NCBI GenBank assembly: GCA_030263635.1
Contig: SZPI01000102.1
Coordinates: 1 to 16,728, forward strand
Source of the DNA: Flexicrinis sp001567485
GTDB taxonomy: Bacteria > Chloroflexota > Anaerolineae > Aggregatilineales > Phototrophicaceae
Direction: 5' to 3'
DNA: 16,728 nt
Shown: in pieces, positions 1 to 5,703 of the stretch
Position numbering within the stretch: the first letter of the stretch is position 1
How the letters are laid out: each line of letters starts with the position of its first letter
Program-made: the position numbers and the translations under genes
The notes under the pieces: generated by a model
The model's database searches: none
What the model was told of the DNA's origin: nothing
Seen by the model: the letters and a program-made list of their open reading frames with translations, nothing else

Positions 1-96
1 GAGAGATTCGGTCTCCCATCTTGCAGCGTTAGTCGAGCTGTACGGCGCGGCGTTTTCTCATCACTCATCACTCAACACTTTCAACTTCGCGCTTAG
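1..96 (-). repeat. Intergenic GAGTGATGAG-family repeat, copy 1 (cut by window edge)
   Basis: On the minus strand this begins with CTAAGC (91-96) and then matches copy 2 at 107-223 almost base for base; the clear difference is cggcg versus cggtg near 50. The period between the two copies is 127 bp. The far end is missing because the window starts inside it. It lies downstream of the GNAT gene stop, with the CTAAGC end facing that gene, as in the other copies. Confidence 0.9.
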
Positions 97-106
97 GGGG
101 CAGTTG

Positions 107-223
107 CTAAGCCGGTGTTCGTAAGTCGAGAGATTCGGTCTCCCATCTTGCAGCGTTAGTCGAGCTGTACGGCGCGGTGTTTTCTCATCACTCATCACTC
201 AACACTTTCAACTTCGCGCTTAG
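107..223 (-). repeat. Intergenic GAGTGATGAG-family repeat, copy 2 (complete, 117 bp)
   Basis: The copy is bounded by CTAAGC and GCTTAG, an imperfect 6-bp terminal inversion. On the minus strand it holds GTGTT, two overlapping GAGTGATGAG motifs, then AACAC, which can close a hairpin. A second potential stem is GCGCCGT with ACGCTGC (one C-C mismatch and one G-T). It matches the opposite-oriented copy at 10268-10378 at about 93% outside a 7-bp difference in GAGTGAT copy number. No ORF of its own. It could be a MITE- or REP-like element or a structured 3' RNA. Confidence 0.9.
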
Positions 224-254
224 GGGTCGGTCAGCGCCTCAGCCCGTCCCCGTC

Positions 255-283
255 TGTGCCCTCCGTGTCCTTTGTGGTTCAAT
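255..283 (-). repeat. Short degenerate 9-bp tandem motif (CACAAAGGACACGGAGGGCAC)
   Basis: The plus strand carries three 9-bp steps, each beginning GTG: GTGCCCTCC, GTGTCCTTT, GTGGTTCAA. On the minus strand it reads as an ACCACAAAGGACACGGAGG-type phrase between the GNAT stop and the tandem repeats. The rest of 224-315 shows nothing else recognisable. Confidence 0.5.
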
Positions 284-315
284 CGGTTTCCCGGCTTTTC
301 CTCGACTCGCGGCGC

Positions 316-1176
316 TCATTCTTCGACGAACGTCGCGGCGTAATCGTAGCCGGTGCGCTCGAAGCCGAGGGCTTGGTAGGTCTTGAGCGAACGCTCGTTG
401 CTGGCCTGTGTGTTGACCGACACGCTCTCGACCTGACGGCGCAAAAATGCCGCGATGCACTCCCGCGTGAGCAGCGCGCCGATGCCGCGTCCTTGCACTT
501 CAGGCAGCACCGCCAGCCGCGCCAAATGCCCCTGATCGCCGTGGCGCGTGCTGATCTGGAAGCCAACGATCCGGCCATTGAGGCGCGCAACGGTGGAGAT
601 CGCCGATGTCCGCACTGCCCGCCGCATATCGTGGGCGCTCATCGGATACGGCGGCGCGAACGCGGCTTGATCGACCGCGGCCATCCCGTCCACGTCGTTG
701 ATCGTCGCGGTGTGCAGCGTCACGCCGTGCGCGGCTATGTACGGGAGCGCGTCACCCTCCCGGCGCAGCGTGACCAGCGTCTCGACCTGCCGTAAGCCCA
801 GCGGCGTCACCGCATAGTCGATCCACGGCTCGAACGCCAGCACCCAACACGTGCGGACTCCTGCGGCGATCATCGCGTGGGCAAGCGGCGTCCACAAGCG
901 CCCCATGACTTCCTGCTCGGACACGCCATCCGCCAGCGCGGCCAGCCTCAACCACGCCATGCCGTCGGACGGATACGACGCACCGAGCATGCCGACCAAC
1001 TGCTTCCCCCGCCACGCCAACTGCACGATACCGCCGACGGAATCGAACCATTCATCCGCCTCGTACCAGTCGAGGTGCATGTGCCGCTGATAGCTGTAGC
1101 CAATCAGATCGAGCACTTCCGTACGGTACCGGCGCTCGTAGGGGACAACCGTCAACGGCGCAACGCTGCTTGCCAT
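316..1176 (-). CDS. GNAT family N-acetyltransferase, tandem GNAT fold
   Basis: Predicted cytoplasmic acyl-CoA-dependent N-acetyltransferase of 286 residues. The C-terminal half (about 155-286) is a typical GNAT domain: the acyl-CoA pyrophosphate loop QGRGIGA is at about 228-234, and an N-x2-S-x3-Y-x3-GF segment at about 260-272 matches the end of the fold. The N-terminal half (10-150) looks like a second, degenerate GNAT unit lacking the Q/R-x2-G-x-G loop, an arrangement known from mycothiol-synthase-like double GNATs. The substrate cannot be read from sequence. I chose ATG at 1176 because it lies 8 bases after the TAA of the upstream AAA+ gene and has a GGAG 12 bases before it; the frame stays open to 1242, which would overlap that gene. 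It is the last gene of the dnaB operon and may have no link to replication. Confidence 0.85.
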   Translation of the reverse strand: MASSVAPLTVVPYERRYRTEVLDLIGYSYQRHMHLDWYEADEWFDSVGGIVQLAWRGKQLVGMLGASYPSDGMAWLRLAALADGVSEQEVMGRLWTPLAHAMIAAGVRTCWVLAFEPWIDYAVTPLGLRQVETLVTLRREGDALPYIAAHGVTLHTATINDVDGMAAVDQAAFAPPYPMSAHDMRRAVRTSAISTVARLNGRIVGFQISTRHGDQGHLARLAVLPEVQGRGIGALLTRECIAAFLRRQVESVSVNTQASNERSLKTYQALGFERTGYDYAATFVEE

Positions 1177-1184
1177 CGGCCGCG

Positions 1185-2570
1185 TTATCTCCGGCGCTGA
1201 CGCATGACATACGGCGGGGCGGTCACCTCGAAGCGCGCGCACAGCCGTTCATCCAGCAGGCGGACTTGCAGGCGTTCGCTGAGGCGCTCGAAATCCCCCA
1301 GCGTGACGACCGTTGGAAGGCGTTTGATGTACCGATAGTCGATGAGCTGGAACAGTTTTTCGCGCGCCCATTCGGTGTGGCCGGTGCCGCTGAGGTCGTC
1401 GAGGATCAGCAGGCCGACGTTCTTGACCTTGTTGAACCGCTGGTCGAAGGTCGAGGCGGCGCCGGGCGAGAACGTCGTACGCAGGTCATCGAGCAAGTCC
1501 GGCACCGTGATGAAGAATACGTCGTCGCGCAGCTGTTCGCGATGATGGCCGATAGCGGCGGCGAGATGCGTTTTGCCGGTGCCGGGGCCACCCGCCAGCA
1601 CGAGCCACCGTCCGTTGGGATTCTGCGCGTAGGCGACGGCCGCGTTGGCGACGTTGACAAGGTTGCGCTGTTCTTCGACTGACAAGCCGCTTTTCGCGTC
1701 GAACGTCTCGAAGGTCTGGTCGCGGTAAAGCGACAGGCTGCTGGAGAGGTGGTCGCGCTGATCGACGTCGGTGTTGCGGTAGTCCGGCGCGTCGATGATG
1801 ACGCGGCTGGCGTGATCGACGTCGTGCAGGCGCGAGCTGATACGCGGGTCGAGCCGTTCGAGTTCGGCGTTGGTGGTGATGACCGTAGGAAGGCGGTGCA
1901 TATAGCGGTGATTCAGAAGCTGGAACAGCTTTTCCTTCGCCCACGCGCTCGGGTTCTCGACGCCGAGATCGTCGAGGATGAGCAGGTCACAGCCGCGGAT
2001 GCGGTCGAACGTCTCGTCATAGCCGCCCTCGGCGTCCTCGCCGTAGCTGATGCGCAGATGATCGAGCAGATCCGGCGTGGTGATGAACAGCACGACATCG
2101 CCGTGTTGAAGCCGCTGGAGGCCGATGGCGGCGGCGAGATGAGTCTTGCCGCACCCATACGGGCCTTGCAGCAGGATCCATTTGCCGGCGGGGTTATCGG
2201 CGAAACTGCGGGCGACGCTGAGCGCCATCGCCAGCGAGCCACGTTCGGCCGGGGTGTGCATGGGCAGTTCGGTCTGGAAGGTGGCGAAGGTCTTGCCCGT
2301 GAGGGCGTCGAGATTGCTCAGCGCGCGCAGGCGGTTCTGGCGTTCGACGTCGCGCTCGACGGGGAAATTTGGACAGCGGTGCAGCTTGCCCCAGCGCGGG
2401 TCGTCCATCGGGACGTCGTAGCGAATGACGCCCAGACCAAGGCAGATCGCGTCGGCCGCGCCGCACAGCGCGCACGGGCCGCCCGCGGCGGGATCAGCGC
2501 TCGAAGTATTCGGCATATTTTCCGGTTGCGGTGCGCCCATCCCGCTCAGAAGATCGTTGATCCGCCTCAC
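1185..2570 (-). CDS. DnaI/DnaC-like helicase loader with two tandem AAA+ ATPase modules
   Basis: Likely loads or remodels the DnaB hexamer at origins. In the 461-residue form, Cys33, Cys36, Cys43 and Cys66 may form a small zinc site like the N-terminal region of DnaI. Module 1 has Walker A GPYGCGKT (136-143), Walker B LLILDD (196-201), sensor-I TTN (232-234) and a PRISSRL box with candidate Arg finger Arg247. Module 2 repeats the same order about 192 residues later: GGPGTGKT (327-334), LLILDD (387-392), but TLG in place of TTN and LQVRL in place of ISSRL. Both modules open with a TF-x-TF segment. DnaC/DnaI proteins normally carry one AAA+ module, so about 460 residues is roughly double the usual size. 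I chose GTG at 2570 because AAGGAGG lies 9 bases upstream; this overlaps the DnaD-like gene by 77 bases. ATGs at 2540 and 2516 have weaker sites. Confidence 0.88.
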   Translation of the reverse strand: MRRINDLLSGMGAPQPENMPNTSSADPAAGGPCALCGAADAICLGLGVIRYDVPMDDPRWGKLHRCPNFPVERDVERQNRLRALSNLDALTGKTFATFQTELPMHTPAERGSLAMALSVARSFADNPAGKWILLQGPYGCGKTHLAAAIGLQRLQHGDVVLFITTPDLLDHLRISYGEDAEGGYDETFDRIRGCDLLILDDLGVENPSAWAKEKLFQLLNHRYMHRLPTVITTNAELERLDPRISSRLHDVDHASRVIIDAPDYRNTDVDQRDHLSSSLSLYRDQTFETFDAKSGLSVEEQRNLVNVANAAVAYAQNPNGRWLVLAGGPGTGKTHLAAAIGHHREQLRDDVFFITVPDLLDDLRTTFSPGAASTFDQRFNKVKNVGLLILDDLSGTGHTEWAREKLFQLIDYRYIKRLPTVVTLGDFERLSERLQVRLLDERLCARFEVTAPPYVMRQRRR

Positions 2571-3177
2571 GCCGCTTTCCCTCCTTGCGCCAGCGCCGCA
2601 GCACCCCCCGAACATACGCCAGATTGCGTTTTTCGCGCTCGACGGCGATCTGAATCGCTTCGCGCAGCCATATTTCGCTGAAGTCGTCGCTGAGCGCCAC
2701 CAGCTCCTCGCCGATCAAGCCGGTGAGCGGGCCGATGTTCTCTTCGTACAGTTTGAACACGTTGGGGCGCGGCGGCAGGATAATCAATTGACCGGCGGCG
2801 TCGAGGCGTGCCGCGCAGTCCCCGCTGCCGACGGCGGCCGATGCGCCCGGCGTGTGCAGCACCCACACCAATTCGATCCCGCCGTCCGGCGCGTTGGCGT
2901 AGACAGGCAGGAGTGTACCGCGTGCTACGGCGCGCGCCAGCCCTTCGACCGCGGCCGATTCGTCCAGCCCGTGGACTTTGCGATGCGTGTCGATGTCGGC
3001 TTTGCGCAGCCAGTACAGCCCGCCAATCGGGTCGCGCTGGCTGAACGCCCAGATGCAGAACAGCGTCATCTTGAGTTCGGCCAGCGAATCAATCGCGGAC
3101 AGCAGGCCGCCGGGGATGGCATCCGGCAGGCCGGACGCGCCCAGCACATCGGGAAACGGCGGTGTGATTCGGGTCAT
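2494..3177 (-). CDS. DnaD-like primosomal / helicase-loading protein
   Basis: Predicted cytoplasmic DNA-remodelling protein of 227 residues that would link origin DNA to DnaB loading, as DnaD does in Firmicutes. Residues 1-95 look like a winged-helix N-terminal domain (about 25-90). Residues 139-200 resemble the DnaD C-terminal domain: an NVFKLYEENIG opening, then a long helix ending in NLAYVRGVLRRW-x2-G, matching the family's Y-x-x-x-I/L-x-x-W-x-x-x-G pattern. The tail (200-227) is Lys/Arg/Glu-rich and probably disordered, as in DNA-binding DnaD tails. The start ATG overlaps the dnaB stop as ATGA (3174-3177), so translation is probably coupled; GGGGA lies just upstream. The call is homology read by eye, strengthened by position between dnaB and a DnaI-type loader. 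Confidence 0.8.
   Translation of the reverse strand: MTRITPPFPDVLGASGLPDAIPGGLLSAIDSLAELKMTLFCIWAFSQRDPIGGLYWLRKADIDTHRKVHGLDESAAVEGLARAVARGTLLPVYANAPDGGIELVWVLHTPGASAAVGSGDCAARLDAAGQLIILPPRPNVFKLYEENIGPLTGLIGEELVALSDDFSEIWLREAIQIAVEREKRNLAYVRGVLRRWRKEGKRREADQRSSERDGRTATGKYAEYFER
2580..2586 (-). promoter_or_regulatory. Shine-Dalgarno AAGGAGG inside dnaD-like gene, sets GTG start of the AAA+ loader
   Basis: On the minus strand AAGGAGG is followed by 9 bases and then GTG at 2570. It is the best anti-SD match I saw before any start in the window. It also encodes part of the Lys/Arg/Glu-rich end of the DnaD-like protein (KEGKRRE), so purine richness from coding is the alternative explanation. 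Confidence 0.55.
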
Positions 3178-5015
3178 CGCTGATCCCCGAGATCGACTTT
3201 CTTCACAGCAGCATCCATAAACTTGGTCAGCGCCGAGTCAAAATACAAGTGTACCGTATCGGTACGGCCGTTACGGTGCTTGGCGACGATCACATCGGCC
3301 ATATTGGGGAACTCGGTATCCCGGTTATAGACCGAGTCACGGTAGAGGAACATCACGACGTCGGCGTCCTGCTCGATGGAGTTGTGAACGACGATGCCGT
3401 TGGCGACGAAGTTGTGATGCCCCGGCACGGTGAGGTCGTAGACGTCCGTCCAGCCTTCCGCGGTGATGGATACGACGGCATCCCAAGCGGCGGTGATAGG
3501 CACGGGGGGCGTGCGCTGAGCATCGGCAAACCCGGCCGCTTCGACCGCGTGCGCCCCGGCCGCCACCGGCACAGCGAGCGACATCTCCGGCCGCAGCGCA
3601 TCGAGGCGCGCCCAACCCTCCGGCGTCAGGAATTTGTGGTTGGCCGTGGCGCGGATCGTCCGCCCATCCGCGGTCGTCAAGCGGAACACCGGCTTGATCC
3701 CGGTGCAGAACGCGGCGCTGACAGCGGCCTGCTCGAACGTCTGCGTCCCGGTGTCGAGCGCGCGCACGGCGAAACCCGAACGGCCGGCCAGCGCGCGGAT
3801 CGGCAGGGTTGTGCCGTCGGCCAGCGTGACTTGCGCATCGCCGGACAGGCAGCCCGACTCGCGCAGGTCGGAGAGCTGCGGGCGCTTGTCCTGCCGGCTC
3901 TCGACCGCGCGCGAAAGCTGCGACGCGCTGAACAGCGGCACGTTCAACTCACGCGCCAGCTCCTTCAACGCCCGGCTGATGTAGCTGATCTCCTGCACAC
4001 GGTTGTTCTGGAAGTTGCCGCCGGCCGACATCAACTGCAAGTAGTCGATCACCACCATGTCGAGGCCGTACTCGTGCTGTAAACGGCGGCACTTGGTGCG
4101 CAGTTCGTTCGGCGTGAGCTGGCTGGTCTGGTCGAAAAAGATCGGCAGGCGGCTGAGGCGTCCTGCGGCCTCGACAAAGCGCTGGTATTCGCCTTGCGTC
4201 AACCGGCCGAGGCGCAGCGCCTGACTGTTGATGCCGGTCTCCATCGAGATTAGACGCTGCACGAGCTGGTCGCTGCCCATCTCCATGCTGAACACGGCGA
4301 TCGTCCGGTTGAGCCGTGCGGCATTGAGCGCCGCCGAGAGCAAGAACGATGTCTTGCCCATGCCGGGGCGTCCCGCGAAGATGACGAGGTCGGTGCGCTG
4401 AAACCCGCCCAGCAGTTGATCGAGATCTTGAAAGCCGCTGGGCACGCCGTATTGATCGTGCGGGTTGTTGATGAGGTGTTCGATGCGGTCGAAGTACTGG
4501 TTGACCGCCTCGTCCATCTGCATGAAGTCGCGCCGAATCTGGCGGTCGGTGACGTTGTAGAGCGCGGTCTCGGCCTTGCTGATCACGTTGTCGAGGTCGA
4601 GCGCCTCATCGGTGGCGACGGCCTTCATCTCGTCGGCGGCTTTGAGCAGGCGGCGGCGCACGGCGGCGCGTTCGACCAACTGCGCGTAGAACTCAGCGTG
4701 AATCGACGTGGGCGAGCTGTTGGCGAGCTGCGCCAGATAGGCCGCCCCGCCGATGACGCCCAACTGCTTGGCCGCGTCCAGTTCTTCCGACACGGTCAGC
4801 AGGTCGATCGGCTCGCGGCGGTCGGACAGGCGGCTCATGGCGGCCCAGATGTGCTGATGGCGCAGCAGGAAGAAGTCGTCCTCACGCACATACGAGGCGA
4901 CGTTGATATACGACGCCGGCGCGATCAGCACCGCGCCAAGCAGCGCCTGTTCCGCCTCGATCGAAGCGGGGACGGACAGTTCATTTGGGGTGCTGCGCGG
5001 AGCAGAATCAGTCAT
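3174..5015 (-). CDS. dnaB: Replicative DNA helicase DnaB, interrupted by a mini-intein
   Basis: Hexameric 5'-3' helicase of the replication fork. The 613-residue precursor has an N-terminal DnaB domain (about 15-120), a linker, and a RecA-like core with Walker A GRPGMGKT (215-222), Walker B VVIDYLQ (321-327) and SASQLSR (363-369). The conserved SDLRESG stretch breaks at residue 388 and resumes as SIEQDADVVMFLYRD at 546. Removing residues 389-545 gives a mature protein of 456 residues, normal for DnaB. The reading frame is intact through the intein. ATG at 5015 is chosen; an in-frame GTG at 5024 is equally possible, and neither has a Shine-Dalgarno site. A GC-rich hairpin lies just upstream. 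It sits second in the operon, after the BFN gene, and overlaps the DnaD-like gene by 4 bases. Confidence 0.97.
   Translation of the reverse strand: MTDSAPRSTPNELSVPASIEAEQALLGAVLIAPASYINVASYVREDDFFLLRHQHIWAAMSRLSDRREPIDLLTVSEELDAAKQLGVIGGAAYLAQLANSSPTSIHAEFYAQLVERAAVRRRLLKAADEMKAVATDEALDLDNVISKAETALYNVTDRQIRRDFMQMDEAVNQYFDRIEHLINNPHDQYGVPSGFQDLDQLLGGFQRTDLVIFAGRPGMGKTSFLLSAALNAARLNRTIAVFSMEMGSDQLVQRLISMETGINSQALRLGRLTQGEYQRFVEAAGRLSRLPIFFDQTSQLTPNELRTKCRRLQHEYGLDMVVIDYLQLMSAGGNFQNNRVQEISYISRALKELARELNVPLFSASQLSRAVESRQDKRPQLSDLRESGCLSGDAQVTLADGTTLPIRALAGRSGFAVRALDTGTQTFEQAAVSAAFCTGIKPVFRLTTADGRTIRATANHKFLTPEGWARLDALRPEMSLAVPVAAGAHAVEAAGFADAQRTPPVPITAAWDAVVSITAEGWTDVYDLTVPGHHNFVANGIVVHNSIEQDADVVMFLYRDSVYNRDTEFPNMADVIVAKHRNGRTDTVHLYFDSALTKFMDAAVKKVDLGDQR
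3381..3851 (-). other. DnaB mini-intein (157 aa, no endonuclease)
   Basis: Protein-splicing element inside DnaB. It starts at Cys1 (TGC at 3849-3851, CLSGDAQVTL), has a block B TANH with T69 and H72, block F (DVYDLTVPGHHNFVAN, about 136-151), and ends VVHN with penultimate His156 and Asn157; the first C-extein residue is Ser (TCC, 3378-3380). These are the residues expected for class 1 splicing. Motif order, the RESG/SIEQ insertion point and short size match the well-known Synechocystis DnaB intein family. Between blocks B and F there are only about 60 residues and no LAGLIDADG or HNH motif, so the homing endonuclease is absent. GC content resembles the host gene, suggesting long residence. 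Confidence 0.97.
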
Positions 5016-5033
5016 GGTCGACACGAATACGGC

Positions 5034-5054
5034 GGGCGGCCACGCGGGCCGCCC
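5034..5054 (-). promoter_or_regulatory. GC hairpin between BFN gene and dnaB
   Basis: GGGCGGCC and GGCCGCCC form a perfect 8-bp inverted repeat around a 5-base loop. It ends 18 bases before the dnaB ATG, where no Shine-Dalgarno site is present. No T-run follows on the minus strand, so it is not a classic terminator. A role in mRNA processing, attenuation or translation control is inference. Confidence 0.5.
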
Positions 5055-5084
5055 ACACGAACTGCGAGAATGCTGCGAATTGGC

Positions 5085-5576
5085 TTACTTGTCTTCGTCG
5101 CCCAGATCGTCGAGATCGAGCGTGTCGAGAAAATCGGCGAAGGCGCTCAACTTACGGGTGTCGACCGCCGGCGTGTCGGTTTCTGTGTCTTCCGCTTCGA
5201 CATCGACCTCGATGTCGTTCTCAGGGCGGATTCCGGCGCGATCCAGCACCGACTCCGCCACGAAGATCGGCACGCGGACGCGCACCGCCAGCGCGATCGC
5301 GTCGCTCGAACGGCTGTCGATTTCGACGCGGCGGTCATCCCCGATGTTGATGACCAGACGGGCATAATAGATGTCCTCGCGGATGTCGCTGATGAGCACG
5401 TCATGGGTCAACGGCCGGCGCTGCGCGATCTCCTGCAGCTCATAGGTGATCGCGTCCGCCTCGAACGGCCCAATGAAGATGGCAAGGTACCGGTCGGACG
5501 TGTTGTCCTTGAGCACTACGATCCGCTGCTGCGTCGTCAAACTGACGCGCACGCTGTCTATCGTTACTTCGATCAT
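5085..5576 (-). CDS. BFN-domain (DUF151, bifunctional nuclease family) protein
   Basis: Small cytoplasmic protein of 163 residues. Residues 1-125 match the BFN/DUF151 fold, with ARLVINIGDDRRVEIDSR followed by the characteristic SSDAIALAVRVRVPIFVAESVL stretch. Residues 130-163 form an acidic tail ending LDTLDLDDLGDEDK. Family members have been described as DNase/RNases in plants, but the bacterial role is poorly known, so nuclease activity here is inferred from family name only. The start ATG at 5576 has GAGGA upstream at a workable spacing. It is the first gene after the promoter at 5630-5659 and lies about 70 bases ahead of dnaB in the same direction, so co-transcription with the helicase operon is likely. 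Confidence 0.9.
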   Translation of the reverse strand: MIEVTIDSVRVSLTTQQRIVVLKDNTSDRYLAIFIGPFEADAITYELQEIAQRRPLTHDVLISDIREDIYYARLVINIGDDRRVEIDSRSSDAIALAVRVRVPIFVAESVLDRAGIRPENDIEVDVEAEDTETDTPAVDTRKLSAFADFLDTLDLDDLGDEDK

Positions 5577-5629
5577 ACGCGGAAATCCTCGCCACTCACT
5601 GTCGACGCCGTAACCACGGCCCTGATCTC

Positions 5630-5659
5630 ATTATACCCGCCGATTCGGGCGCGACACAA
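5630..5659 (-). promoter_or_regulatory. Sigma-70 type promoter of the BFN-dnaB operon
   Basis: On the minus strand, TTGTGT (5654-5659) is followed by an 18-base spacer and a perfect TATAAT (5630-5635). Transcription would start near 5622-5624, giving a leader of about 47 bases before the BFN ATG. It sits in the only untranslated gap of the region (5577-5703). The -10 is strong and the -35 is weak (3 of 6). Confidence 0.6.
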
Positions 5660-5703
5660 CAAGCGCCGCGTTAGAATCCGGGGGCGTTCGACCTACGGGC
5701 GGA

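Noticed and set aside
1..223. CRISPR array
   Set aside because: Only two long repeats (about 117 bp) with a 10-base gap, and no short repeat-spacer pattern or cas genes.
1749..2681. 310-residue plus-strand open frame over the AAA+ loader
   Set aside because: It lies opposite well-defined Walker motifs and has no recognisable domain or ribosome site.
3249..4082. 277-residue plus-strand open frame over the intein region, a possible homing endonuclease
   Set aside because: No LAGLIDADG, HNH or GIY-YIG motif; it reads as an antisense shadow rich in Arg/His/Asp.
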